Assembly (NCBI GenBank): GCA_009779835.1
Contig: WRBD01000018.1
Location: forward strand, 1-53,752
Direction: 5' to 3'
DNA: 53,752 nt
From: Defluviitaleaceae bacterium
GTDB taxonomy: Bacteria; Bacillota; Clostridia; Lachnospirales; WQUN01
Shown: positions 25,763 through 33,975 of the stretch, piece by piece
Position numbering within the stretch: the stretch's first letter is position 1
Layout of the letters: every line of letters begins with the position of its first letter
Position numbers and translations under genes: made by a program
Notes under the pieces: model-generated
Database searches by the model: none
Seen by the model: the letters and a program-made list of their open reading frames with translations, nothing else
Told to the model about the DNA's origin: nothing

Positions 25763-26899
25763 ATGGACGCAAATAAATTTATGGATGCCCTTGAAAGCTT
25801 GGGAGATTCATTTTATACGGGTGTGCCCGATTCGCTGTTAAGCCCGTTTATTGACGCGATTGTGGATAAGTATGGCATATCGGACAGGCATATAGTAGCC
25901 GCCAACGAAGGTGCGGCTGTTGGGCTTGCCGCGGGGCATTATTTGGCAACATCGCGCCCTGCCATTGTTTATATGCAAAACAGCGGAATTGGAAACGCGG
26001 TTAATCCCGTTTGTTCTTTGCTACACAAAAAAGTTTATTCTATTCCCGTTATTTTTGTGATTGGCTGGCGCGGAGAACCGGGGACTAAAGACGAACCGCA
26101 GCATATTTTTCAGGGCGAAGCTACGCTTTCCATGCTGGACTGTTTAGAAATTCCCCATTTCGTTATATCAAAAGACATTGAGGATTTATCCGATGTAATA
26201 AATAATTTTACACAGCATTTAAAAAACGGGCAGTCTGTGGCATTTGTAATTCGCAAAGACTCACTGATTAACGGAAAAAAAGTTAAATATGAATCAGATG
26301 TTGTCTTGTCCAGAGAAGACGCGTTAAAAACTATTATATCCGCAACAGACACCAATGCCGTTTACGTTTGTACAACAGGAAAACTTTCACGTGAAATTTT
26401 CGAGATACGTGAACAAAACGGAGAAGGGCATAGCCATGATTTTTTAACCGTCGGTTCAATGGGGCATAGTTTGATGATAGCTTACGGCATTGCGCTGGCA
26501 AAACCAAACCGCCGTATATATTGCTTAGACGGTGATGGCGCGGTGCTGATGCATATGGGAAGCTTGGCAATTGTCGGAACTTCATGCCCGAAAAATCTTA
26601 TTCATATTGTAATTAACAACGGTGCGCATGAAACCGTCGGCGGTCTTCCCACTGTAAGCAATAAACTAAACCTTTCCGATGTGGCGCGTTCGCTTGGATA
26701 TTCACAAACATTTCGCGTAACGTCTTTAAAAGAATTAGAAGATGTTTTATGTGGAGTAAATAATACAGACAGAGCTATTTTTATAGAAGTTATATGTAAT
26801 CTTAGTTCTCGTTCCGATTTAGGGCGTCCAACAACTACACCAATACAAAATAAAAAAGACCTGATGGCTTTTTTAGCAGAAAGGCCGGAAGAAAAATGA
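25763..26899 (+). CDS. Phosphonopyruvate decarboxylase (ThDP-dependent)
   Basis: 378 residues, the usual length of AepY/Fom2-type enzymes. The N-terminal pyrimidine-binding half has FYTGVPDSLL, the catalytic Glu in AANEGAAVGLAAGHYL, and the characteristic GWRGEPGTKDEPQH. The C-terminal half has the thiamine diphosphate motif GDG (257-259), a 25-residue spacer, then NN, followed by NNGAHETVGG, typical of this family. It decarboxylates phosphonopyruvate to phosphonoacetaldehyde, which makes the unfavourable PEP mutase step effectively irreversible. Gene order mutase-decarboxylase-reductase matches known phosphonate clusters. The stop overlaps the next start (ATGA at 26896-26899). Confidence 0.95.
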   Translation: MDANKFMDALESLGDSFYTGVPDSLLSPFIDAIVDKYGISDRHIVAANEGAAVGLAAGHYLATSRPAIVYMQNSGIGNAVNPVCSLLHKKVYSIPVIFVIGWRGEPGTKDEPQHIFQGEATLSMLDCLEIPHFVISKDIEDLSDVINNFTQHLKNGQSVAFVIRKDSLINGKKVKYESDVVLSREDALKTIISATDTNAVYVCTTGKLSREIFEIREQNGEGHSHDFLTVGSMGHSLMIAYGIALAKPNRRIYCLDGDGAVLMHMGSLAIVGTSCPKNLIHIVINNGAHETVGGLPTVSNKLNLSDVARSLGYSQTFRVTSLKELEDVLCGVNNTDRAIFIEVICNLSSRSDLGRPTTTPIQNKKDLMAFLAERPEEK

Positions 26900-28605
26900 A
26901 GGTGCTTATACTAAATTCAGGTACGGGTAGCCGCATGAAAGGCTTGGCAACATGCAAGTGCTTAGTTGAACTTGAAGCCGGCGTAACGATCATTGACGCA
27001 CAACTAAAAGCATTATTACGATGTGGGTTAAGTGAGATATATATAACAACAGGTTCTCATGCAAGCGAACTGGAAAATTATGTGCGCGAACGATATCCGC
27101 ATATGTCTGTAACTTTTATTAATAACCCCGTGTATGACAAGACGAACTATATTTACTCAATACACCTCGCCAAAGATTTTTTACTTGATGACGATATTGT
27201 ATTGCTCCACGGAGATTTAGTTTTTGAAGAAAACGTGTTGCAAGATATTCTTGCCTCGGACGATAGTGTTATGGTTACAGACTCCACTAAATCGCTACCC
27301 GAAAAGGATTTTAAAGCAGTTGTAGAAAACGGACGAATTGTTGGTGTGGGCATTGAGATGTTTAATAATGCCGTTTACGCGCAACCAATGTATAAACTTA
27401 CAAAAGAAGATTGGGCTTTGTGGTTGGCTGAAATAGGCCGATTTTGCGATGAAGGCATCACAGGTGTGTATGCAGAAAATGCGTTTAACAATATTAGTAA
27501 TACGATGAATGTTCTTCCGTTTGATATAACAGGTCGTATGTGTTTTGAAGTTGACAACAATGATGATTTATTTTTTGCTCAAAATGCTTACAAAAAAATG
27601 CCTGACAGGATTCAAAATGTGTATTCCGGAAGCGGCTCTTGCAGTCATATAGAAAATATTCTTTCGCAAGCCAAATCAAAGAAGCCATTTATTGTTTGTG
27701 GAATTGACAAAGATAGTGCAAATAAATTAATCGGAGATAATATTGTCTGCTTTGAAGAATTTACGCCAAACCCCGATGTCTCGGAAGTTGATGCGGGAAT
27801 TTCACTGTTTGAAAAAGAGAAATGCGACTTTATTATTTCAATTGGTGGCGGAAGTGCCATCGACATTGCAAAATGCATAAATATGATGGACTGTGGAACA
27901 CCAAGAACTACTCATTTGGCAATACCTACCACGGCAGGAACAGGCAGTGAATCTACCTGTTTTGCTGTGTTATATAAAAATGGTGAAAAGATATCTGTGG
28001 AAAATCCTCATCTAATTCCGAAATATGTTATTTTAGATTCGGCTTTTTTGGGAACTTTACCTATGTATCACAAAAAAAGTACGGCATTGGACGCACTCTG
28101 CCAATCCATAGAGTCGCTTTGGGCAAGGGGAAAAACCACCGAAAGTGAATCGTATGCTTCAAGTGCAATGCATTTAATATATGAAAATATAGAAGGTTAT
28201 ATATCCGGGAACGCAAGTTGTGCAATGCGTATGTTGCAAGCGTCCAATTTGTCCGGCAAGGCAATTAATATAAGCAAAACTACCGCGGCACACGCTATGT
28301 CGTACAAAATGACAGCAATGTTTGGTTTAGCTCACGGTCATGCTGTGGCGTTATGTTTGCCTGTTGTTTGGGCGAAGTTGCTTGAATCGAATGTTTTACC
28401 GGAAGTTCTGAACGAAAACCAATTGCATAAATTTATATCAGTTTTCCGAAAAATGAAACTGGAATTTGATTTTGCCGTTATAACCAATGACATAGCGAAA
28501 GAATTGGCGGACAGCGTGAACATTCAACGCTTAAATAATCACCCCGTAAAAATAACAAAAAGTGAATTAGTTGAAATGTATAAAACTTTAGGAAGAGAGT
28601 GGTAA
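26896..28605 (+). CDS. Fusion: LicC/PntC-like nucleotidyltransferase + phosphonoacetaldehyde reductase (Fe-ADH family)
   Basis: 569 residues. Residues 1-~240 are a GT-A nucleotidyltransferase: LNSGTGSRMKGLATCKCLVEL (the usual PK is CK), INNPVYDKTNYIYSIHLA and LLHGDLVF, resembling LicC and the phosphonate cytidylyltransferase PntC. Residues ~250-569 are an iron-type alcohol dehydrogenase with ISIGGGSAIDIAK (316-324 region), PTTAGTGSES, Asp399, His466 and His480 as metal ligands; the second canonical His is Gln403 (LDALCQSIES), which I recall as usual in phosphonoacetaldehyde reductases of the PhpC/FomC type. Predicted reactions: reduction of phosphonoacetaldehyde to 2-hydroxyethylphosphonate, and CMP activation of it or a related group. 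No interruption separates the domains. The reductase assignment is firm by context; the nucleotide and substrate of the first domain are inferred. Confidence 0.88.
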   Translation: MKVLILNSGTGSRMKGLATCKCLVELEAGVTIIDAQLKALLRCGLSEIYITTGSHASELENYVRERYPHMSVTFINNPVYDKTNYIYSIHLAKDFLLDDDIVLLHGDLVFEENVLQDILASDDSVMVTDSTKSLPEKDFKAVVENGRIVGVGIEMFNNAVYAQPMYKLTKEDWALWLAEIGRFCDEGITGVYAENAFNNISNTMNVLPFDITGRMCFEVDNNDDLFFAQNAYKKMPDRIQNVYSGSGSCSHIENILSQAKSKKPFIVCGIDKDSANKLIGDNIVCFEEFTPNPDVSEVDAGISLFEKEKCDFIISIGGGSAIDIAKCINMMDCGTPRTTHLAIPTTAGTGSESTCFAVLYKNGEKISVENPHLIPKYVILDSAFLGTLPMYHKKSTALDALCQSIESLWARGKTTESESYASSAMHLIYENIEGYISGNASCAMRMLQASNLSGKAINISKTTAAHAMSYKMTAMFGLAHGHAVALCLPVVWAKLLESNVLPEVLNENQLHKFISVFRKMKLEFDFAVITNDIAKELADSVNIQRLNNHPVKITKSELVEMYKTLGREW

Positions 28606-28607
28606 CA

Positions 28608-29639
28608 ATGTTCAAAGACAAAACTTTGCTTATAACAGGCGGTACTGGTTCATTTGGAAATGCGGTTCTACGTCGTTTTTTGGATAGTGACATAGGAGAG
28701 ATTCGTATTTTCAGCAGAGACGAAAAAAAACAAGACGATATGCGTAACGCGTACAAAAGCAGCAAAATAAAATTTTACGTTGGGGATGTGCGCGAGTATT
28801 CCAGTGTAGAAAATGCAATGAAAGGTGTGGATTATGTTTTTCATGCTGCCGCATTGAAACAAGTGCCGTCATGCGAGTTTTTCCCTTTGGAAGCAGTGCG
28901 GACAAACGTGATTGGCACGGAAAATTTACTTGACGCGGCAATTTCATGCGGGGTAAAAAATGTTGTCTGCCTTTCCACCGATAAAGCGGTTTATCCGATT
29001 AACGCCATGGGTATGACAAAAGCGATTATGGAAAAAGTGGCTACCGCTAAAGCGCGAATGCAGCCTGAAGGTGGAACGGTAATCAGCGTTACGCGTTACG
29101 GCAATGTAATGTGTTCACGCGGTTCGGTTATGCCATTGTTTATTTCGCAAATTAGAGCAGGGCAGCAGCTAACCGTTACAGACCCCAACATGACACGCTT
29201 TATGATGTCCTTAGATGATGCAATTGACTTGGTATTGTTTGCATTTGAAAACGCAAAGGGCGGCGAGCTGTATATACAAAAAGCCCCCGCAAGCACAATA
29301 GAAGATGTTGCCGAGGGGCTGTGTGAGCTGTTTAAAACAGATGTCGGAGTGCGTTATATCGGTACGCGTCACGGCGAAAAGCTGTATGAATCTCTTTTAA
29401 CCCGCGAAGAACTGGCAAAAGCGCAGGACATGGGGCGGTATTACATGGTTCCTTCCGACAACCGCGACTTAAACTATGCAAAATATTTTGCAAACGGCTG
29501 TGAAACATTGGGTAAAAACGAAGATTATACTTCTCATAACACAACACGCCTTAGCCGTGAAGAAACAAAGGATCTGATGATGTCGCTCGAATATGTTCGC
29601 ACGGCAGTTGAGGGCGGATTTATCGGGGAGGGGTATTAA
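28608..29639 (+). CDS. UDP-GlcNAc 4,6-dehydratase/5-epimerase (CapE/WbjB/FlaA1 family)
   Basis: 343 residues from ATG 28608; a GTG at 28599 is in frame but overlaps the likely ribosome binding site GAGAGTGG. The extended SDR fold begins TLLITGGTGSFGNAVLRRF and contains FHAAALKQVPSCEFFP and STDKAVYPINAMGMTKA. That Met-x-x-x-Lys version of the Y-x-x-x-K motif is typical of inverting CapE/FlaA1 dehydratases. It converts UDP-GlcNAc to a UDP-2-acetamido-2,6-dideoxy-4-keto sugar, inverting C5 to give the L-configuration. The next two genes complete the path. The stop (29639) is adjacent to the next start (29641). Confidence 0.9.
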   Translation: MFKDKTLLITGGTGSFGNAVLRRFLDSDIGEIRIFSRDEKKQDDMRNAYKSSKIKFYVGDVREYSSVENAMKGVDYVFHAAALKQVPSCEFFPLEAVRTNVIGTENLLDAAISCGVKNVVCLSTDKAVYPINAMGMTKAIMEKVATAKARMQPEGGTVISVTRYGNVMCSRGSVMPLFISQIRAGQQLTVTDPNMTRFMMSLDDAIDLVLFAFENAKGGELYIQKAPASTIEDVAEGLCELFKTDVGVRYIGTRHGEKLYESLLTREELAKAQDMGRYYMVPSDNRDLNYAKYFANGCETLGKNEDYTSHNTTRLSREETKDLMMSLEYVRTAVEGGFIGEGY

Positions 29640-29640
29640 T

Positions 29641-30753
29641 ATGCTCAAGCTCGCGACAATTGTCGGAACGCGCCCCGAACTTATAAAGCTTTCCGAAGTA
29701 ATAAAACTGGCAGAAAAATGTTTTGAACATGTTTTGGTTCATACCGGTCAGAATTATGACCATTCGTTAAATCAAGTTTTTTTTGACGGACTTGGTTTGC
29801 CTCAGCCGAATTTTTATTTGGAAGCTCCGGGCGAAAATTTAGGGCAAACCATTGGGAATATAATTGCGAAATCGTATGAAGTTTTGCAAGAAATTCGTCC
29901 CGATGCGGTGCTTATTTTGGGTGATACTAATTCTGCGCTTGCCGCAATTTCCGCTAAACGCTTGAAAATTCCCATATTTCACATGGAAGCGGGGAATCGT
30001 TGTTTCGATGAAAATTTACCCGAAGAAATAAACCGCCGTATGGTTGACCATATCAGCGATGTAAATTTACCGTACACGGAACACGCACGGCGGTATTTAT
30101 TGGCGGAGGGTTTACGCCCGGAATATGTTTTTGTAACTGGTTCGCCAATGCCCGAGGTAATAAAAGAAAATGCGGGGCAGCCCACCGATGTTTTAAAGCG
30201 GTTAGAGCTGACACAAAACGGATATTTCCTCTTGTCAGCACACAGAGAAGAAAATATCGACAATGAAGCAAATTTTTTCAGTTTTGTCGGGGCGATTAAT
30301 AAATTGGCAGAACAATATAAATTGCCTGTTATTTATTCCATGCACCCCCGAAGCGAAAAATATATTAAACAACGCGGCGTTGAATTTAATCCTCTTGTTA
30401 AAAAAATGACCCCGTTTGGGTTTAATGATTATATTGCGTTACAGAAAAACGCTTTTTGCGTTATTTCCGATAGCGGCACTTTGGCGGAAGAGTCGAGTAT
30501 TTTAAAATTCCCTGCTGTTTCGCTCCGTACCAGCACGGAAAGACCTGAAGCGGTTGACAAGGGCGGTTTTATTGTAGGTGGAATCGACGCGAAATCTGTT
30601 TTGCAATCGGTGGAACTGGCTGTGAAACTCAAAGATTTTGAAATGCCTGCCGTACCGGATTATGAAGATTACGGTACTTCGGCAAAGGTAATTAAAATTA
30701 TTCAAGGATATACAGGCATTGTTAACGACAGGATTTGGAGGAAACAAGCATGA
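29641..30753 (+). CDS. Non-hydrolysing UDP-HexNAc 2-epimerase (WecB/CapG/WbvD-like)
   Basis: 370 residues from ATG 29641, chosen because GGGGAGGGG lies six bases upstream; a longer in-frame start at 29593 would overlap the dehydratase gene by 47 bases and lacks a site. It starts LKLATIVGTRPELIKLSEVI and has VHTGQNYDHSLNQVFFDGL, ILGDTNSALAA, HMEAGNRCFDENLPEEINRRMVDHIS, SAHREENID and SDSGTLAEESS, all hallmarks of the 2-epimerase family. The variant EAGNRCFD(E) rather than EAGLRT is the form found in capsular L-FucNAc/L-QuiNAc epimerases. It should epimerise C2 of the L-sugar nucleotide made by its neighbours. Confidence 0.92.
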   Translation: MLKLATIVGTRPELIKLSEVIKLAEKCFEHVLVHTGQNYDHSLNQVFFDGLGLPQPNFYLEAPGENLGQTIGNIIAKSYEVLQEIRPDAVLILGDTNSALAAISAKRLKIPIFHMEAGNRCFDENLPEEINRRMVDHISDVNLPYTEHARRYLLAEGLRPEYVFVTGSPMPEVIKENAGQPTDVLKRLELTQNGYFLLSAHREENIDNEANFFSFVGAINKLAEQYKLPVIYSMHPRSEKYIKQRGVEFNPLVKKMTPFGFNDYIALQKNAFCVISDSGTLAEESSILKFPAVSLRTSTERPEAVDKGGFIVGGIDAKSVLQSVELAVKLKDFEMPAVPDYEDYGTSAKVIKIIQGYTGIVNDRIWRKQA

Positions 30754-31601
30754 AAATAGCTGTACTTGGTGGAACGGGAATGGCAGGCCACGTTGTTATA
30801 ACATATCTTAAAGAATGTGGACACGATGTATATTTCACATCGCGCCGTGCGCCCGATGCGGAAAAAAGCAAGCCTATCGACGCAACGGATGTTCCCGGCT
30901 TGTGTTCTTGGTTGGATTCTGTAAAGCCGGATGTTATTGTCAATTGCATGGGCATACTTCAAAAAGAAGCCGACGCAAGGGCAGACATTGCTATTCTTAT
31001 TAATGGATATATTCCCCGTCACTTAGAGCATAGATTTTCAAACACAAATGTAAAAATTATTCATTTATCTACCGATTGTGTGTTTTCCGGCAAGAAAGGC
31101 GGCTATCTTGTTACAGATGTTCCTGACGGAGAAACGCCTTATGACCGCACCAAAGCATTAGGCGAAATTTCAAACGAAAAAGATTTAACTTTCCGTATGT
31201 CTATAATTGGACCCGATTGCAACGAAAACGGCACAGGGTTGTTTAATTGGTTTATGAAACAACAAGGAGAAATTAAAGGATTCACAAAAGCTTTTTGGAA
31301 CGGAGTTACTACAATAGAGCTTTCCAAGGCAATTGACGCGGCAATTAATCAGAATTTAAGCGGTATTTATCATCTTGTTCCGAAAGAAGGAATTGATAAA
31401 TATAGTTTGCTGCTTTTATTCCGCGATGTTTTCGGTAAATCCGATTTGATAATCGAGACGTATGACGGTTTTGTCGTTGATAAAACATTAGTGAACACCA
31501 GAACAGATTTTAATTTTTCTGCTTCGCCCTATGCACAACAAATTTCTGAAATGAAAGAATGGATTAATAGTCATAAAGAATTTTATCCTCATTATAATTA
31601 A
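30750..31601 (+). CDS. RmlD-like NAD(P)H-dependent sugar-nucleotide 4-ketoreductase
   Basis: 283 residues from ATG 30750, 9 bases after GGAGG and overlapping the previous stop (ATGA). It begins MKIAVLGGTGMAGHVVITYL and contains INGYIPRHLEH, HLSTDCVFSGKKGGY and the Y-x-x-x-K catalytic pair in PYDRTKALGE, all typical of dTDP-4-dehydrorhamnose reductase (RmlD) relatives. With the dehydratase and 2-epimerase upstream it should reduce the 4-keto group. The absence of the C-terminal cupin domain of CapF makes a WbvR-like route to UDP-L-QuiNAc (via L-RhaNAc) at least as likely as UDP-L-FucNAc. It is the last gene of the glycan operon; a 47-base gap follows. Confidence 0.87.
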   Translation: MKIAVLGGTGMAGHVVITYLKECGHDVYFTSRRAPDAEKSKPIDATDVPGLCSWLDSVKPDVIVNCMGILQKEADARADIAILINGYIPRHLEHRFSNTNVKIIHLSTDCVFSGKKGGYLVTDVPDGETPYDRTKALGEISNEKDLTFRMSIIGPDCNENGTGLFNWFMKQQGEIKGFTKAFWNGVTTIELSKAIDAAINQNLSGIYHLVPKEGIDKYSLLLLFRDVFGKSDLIIETYDGFVVDKTLVNTRTDFNFSASPYAQQISEMKEWINSHKEFYPHYN

Positions 31602-31608
31602 ATTGTGT

Positions 31609-31614
31609 TATAAT
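31609..31614 (+). promoter_or_regulatory. Possible -10 box before the bactofilin gene
   Basis: TATAAT at 31609-31614, 35 bases before the bactofilin start, with no good -35 box. It could give the bactofilin-prfA gene group its own transcription start next to the end of the glycan operon. Confidence 0.3.
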
Positions 31615-31648
31615 TCGCTTCAAGCTTTTTCGAGAGGACGAAATCCTT

Positions 31649-32089
31649 ATGTTTTTTTTCAAAAAACCGAGTGCGGTTGAAGAATTAAATTTAGATTCGC
31701 CCAGTACGGTGATTGGTAAGGGTATGTACATTGAAGCCGCACGAATGGTAGGCGATGAATCTGTACGGATTGACGGAATCTACAAAGGCAATATAGAAGT
31801 AAACGGTTCGCTGGTACTTGGCGACAATGGTTCTGTTACGGGCGATGTTCAGGCTACGTATTTTCTTGTTGCGGGTGAGGTGAACGGGAATATTTCTTGT
31901 GATACTCAGCTTCATTTTGCGAGTTCATCGAAGATTACAGGCGATGTTCAGGCGGCATCTCTTGTTGTTGACGAGGGAGCGCAAGTTTCGGGGCGGTATA
32001 TCGTAAGCGGCACAAAAAAAGAACCCGCCAGTCTGGTAGACAAACAAGAATTGCAAAAGATGATTGGCAGCATCGAAGAAAATGAATAG
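31649..32089 (+). CDS. Bactofilin (polymer-forming cytoskeletal protein)
   Basis: 146 residues. A short hydrophobic N-terminus (MFFFKK) is followed by a regular right-handed beta-helix domain (~20-120) with repeating glycine turns: TVIGKGMYIEA, RIDGIYKGNIEVNG, GSVTGDVQA, GEVNGNISC, KITGDVQA. A charged C-terminal tail follows. Bactofilins self-assemble into membrane-associated filaments that place cell-wall enzymes or surface structures. Here the gene sits between the glycan operon and a membrane protein whose start codon lies within its last codons, suggesting the two products act together. Confidence 0.93.
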   Translation: MFFFKKPSAVEELNLDSPSTVIGKGMYIEAARMVGDESVRIDGIYKGNIEVNGSLVLGDNGSVTGDVQATYFLVAGEVNGNISCDTQLHFASSSKITGDVQAASLVVDEGAQVSGRYIVSGTKKEPASLVDKQELQKMIGSIEENE

Positions 32090-33011
32090 ATTTATCATTT
32101 TTGCAACAACCATGGTTATATTTTTCACCATGGTTTTTTTCGCGGAAAATATTTTTGCGGAAGAACCGCCCATAGACGTTGTTTTTCTACTTAACACAAG
32201 CGATGAAATGAATTTCGCCGACCAGGAACGCGCCGCGATTAATGCGATTACGCAGTTTGTGCGTGCTGTTGGGGTAGGGGAGACGAGGGTAGGCGTTGTT
32301 ACATCTACGCGGCAAATTCCGCTTAGGCAGCCGGAAAATGATTATGTAATCTCAGGTCTTACCGCTGCTATTGCAACTATTGAATACGCCGGCGGGGAAA
32401 GTTTTAACGCGGCGTTTTCAGCGGCGGCGAATATGGCGGCAACACAAAACTCTTTTATTATTCACATAACGCACGAAAACGGGCAAACAGAAAATTCTAC
32501 CGCAGCGGGAATTCCCGTTAATGCTGTGTTTGTGAATTCAGGTTTGAACGCGGAGGAATTATCGGGAAGGTTTCATCGAATTCTAAACACGCATCGGGCG
32601 AATATTGCTGCTGCCGATACACCGCCTGAACCAACACCCGAACCCGTGCCACCTCCGCCGCCCGTAATTCCGCAAGAAGAACCGATTCCCCGTGAAGAAG
32701 AGATTCCGCCGCAGGAAGATACTGAGGAGCCGGAAGACATTCACGAAGAAATTTCCGAGGAAATTATTGAGGAAATTCCCGAAGAAATTCTAGCCGAAGA
32801 GAACGTAGAAATTGAATATGAGGAAATCCCCCCGGAAGAAATTCCGGATGAAGAAGTTAAAGAAGAACATGAAGAACCTTCAGAAGAAGAATCTCCCGAA
32901 GAAGAACCCGAACTCGAAGAACCAACTTACACGTTGTTATTTTCTATGGCATTCATTTCATTAATTGCAGCGGCATTTAGTGTTTTTCGTTTTATGAAAG
33001 TGGTGATTTAA
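32082..33011 (+). CDS. Exported vWA-like protein with degenerate MIDAS, acidic linker and C-terminal membrane helix
   Basis: 309 residues from ATG 32082, eight bases inside the bactofilin gene; an upstream in-frame TTG at 32064 would cut into the signal peptide and lacks a site. Signal peptide ~1-26. Residues ~28-180 fold like a von Willebrand A domain (DVVFLLNTSDEM, TRVGVVTSTRQI, FNAAFSAAANMAA), but the MIDAS D-x-S-x-S is replaced by N-x-S-D-E, so metal binding is probably lost. Residues ~190-283 are Pro/Glu-rich with many E-E-I-P-E-E units, an extended wall-spanning linker. Residues ~287-305 form a membrane helix followed by a basic end. It is probably a surface or periplasmic sensor/adhesion subunit linked to bactofilin. 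No exact family is recognised. Confidence 0.7.
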   Translation: MNRFIIFATTMVIFFTMVFFAENIFAEEPPIDVVFLLNTSDEMNFADQERAAINAITQFVRAVGVGETRVGVVTSTRQIPLRQPENDYVISGLTAAIATIEYAGGESFNAAFSAAANMAATQNSFIIHITHENGQTENSTAAGIPVNAVFVNSGLNAEELSGRFHRILNTHRANIAAADTPPEPTPEPVPPPPPVIPQEEPIPREEEIPPQEDTEEPEDIHEEISEEIIEEIPEEILAEENVEIEYEEIPPEEIPDEEVKEEHEEPSEEESPEEEPELEEPTYTLLFSMAFISLIAAAFSVFRFMKVVI

Positions 33012-33012
33012 A

Positions 33013-33975
33013 ATGGCTGAAAAAACAAAAGAAATAGAGCCGACATACTACGGCGGACAGGCAGTAATGGAAGGCGTAATGATGCGCGGTACAAAAGGCT
33101 ATGCAATGGCGGTGCGCAAGGTAAACGACGAAATTGTAATAATTGAAAAGCCGCTTTCGACAATAACAAAACGGTATCCTTTTTTAAAATGGCCGCTTAT
33201 TCGCGGTGTTACGGCTTTGTGTAGTTCTATGGCTGTGGGATATACTTCGCTTTCGCAGTCGGCGGATATCGCTTTCGAGGGCATAGAGGAAGAAGAACCG
33301 TCGTCGCGTTTTGAGAAATGGTTGTTTGAAAAAATGGGCGATAAGTTGAACGGCATTATTAAAGGGCTTGCGATGGTCTTTGCAATTGTTCTCGCGCTGG
33401 GGCTTTTTATGCTGCTTCCCACTTTTCTTGGGGGCCTTGTCCCCGTGAATATTGCGTTCAAGGGCGCGATTGAGGGTGTTATCCGTATTTTAATTTTTGT
33501 GGGATATGTATTTGTTATTTCCCGCTCGAAAGATATTCAACGTGTTTTTCAATATCACGGTGCGGAACACAAGGCAATAAACTGCTATGAAAATAATCTT
33601 CCGCTTACACATGAAAATGTTGCTGCATCAAATCGATTACACAAGCGTTGCGGAACAAGTTTTATGCTTGTTGTGATGGTTATTACAATGCTCTTGTTTA
33701 TGGTTGTGCGAGTCGAGGGCATTTGGCTGCGCTTTGCGTCGCGCATTCTTCTTTTGCCGCTTATTGCGGGGCTTTCGTATGAAGTTTCCGTAAAATGGGC
33801 GGGGCGGCGCGATAATTTTCTTGTACGCGCAATAATTTTTCCCGGAATGCTTATGCAAAAAATGACCACAGCAGAACCGGATGAAAAACAAATTGAAATA
33901 GCCGTTACCGCGCTTGAGAAAGTGTTGGAACAAGAGAAAGAAGAACCGCAATGCGAACAATCGGTAACGCATTAA
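33013..33975 (+). CDS. yqhQ: DUF1385 family membrane protein (YqhQ)
   Basis: 320 residues. The N-terminal YYGGQAVMEGVMMRGTKGYAMAVR is diagnostic of DUF1385. Three to four membrane helices follow (~120-160 and ~215-265), and between them lies FQYHGAEHKAINCYE with conserved H-x-x-E-H, then NRLHKRCGTSFM. Family members are membrane proteins of Firmicutes and other bacteria that commonly precede prmC and prfA, as here; the biochemical role is not settled. The start is two bases after the upstream stop. The last 25 bases overlap the prmC gene in another frame. Confidence 0.92.
   Translation: MAEKTKEIEPTYYGGQAVMEGVMMRGTKGYAMAVRKVNDEIVIIEKPLSTITKRYPFLKWPLIRGVTALCSSMAVGYTSLSQSADIAFEGIEEEEPSSRFEKWLFEKMGDKLNGIIKGLAMVFAIVLALGLFMLLPTFLGGLVPVNIAFKGAIEGVIRILIFVGYVFVISRSKDIQRVFQYHGAEHKAINCYENNLPLTHENVAASNRLHKRCGTSFMLVVMVITMLLFMVVRVEGIWLRFASRILLLPLIAGLSYEVSVKWAGRRDNFLVRAIIFPGMLMQKMTTAEPDEKQIEIAVTALEKVLEQEKEEPQCEQSVTH

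Noticed and set aside
24454-28605. Fosfomycin-type antibiotic biosynthesis
   Set aside because: No radical-SAM methylase (Fom3), epoxidase (Fom4), FomD or resistance kinase is present; the context is glycan assembly.
24454-28605. 2-aminoethylphosphonate pathway
   Set aside because: No AEP transaminase gene is present in the window; a reductase domain takes its place. It cannot be excluded that a transaminase lies elsewhere.
29593-29640. Longer start for the UDP-HexNAc 2-epimerase
   Set aside because: It would overlap the dehydratase gene, lacks a ribosome binding site, and adds residues unlike the family N-terminus.
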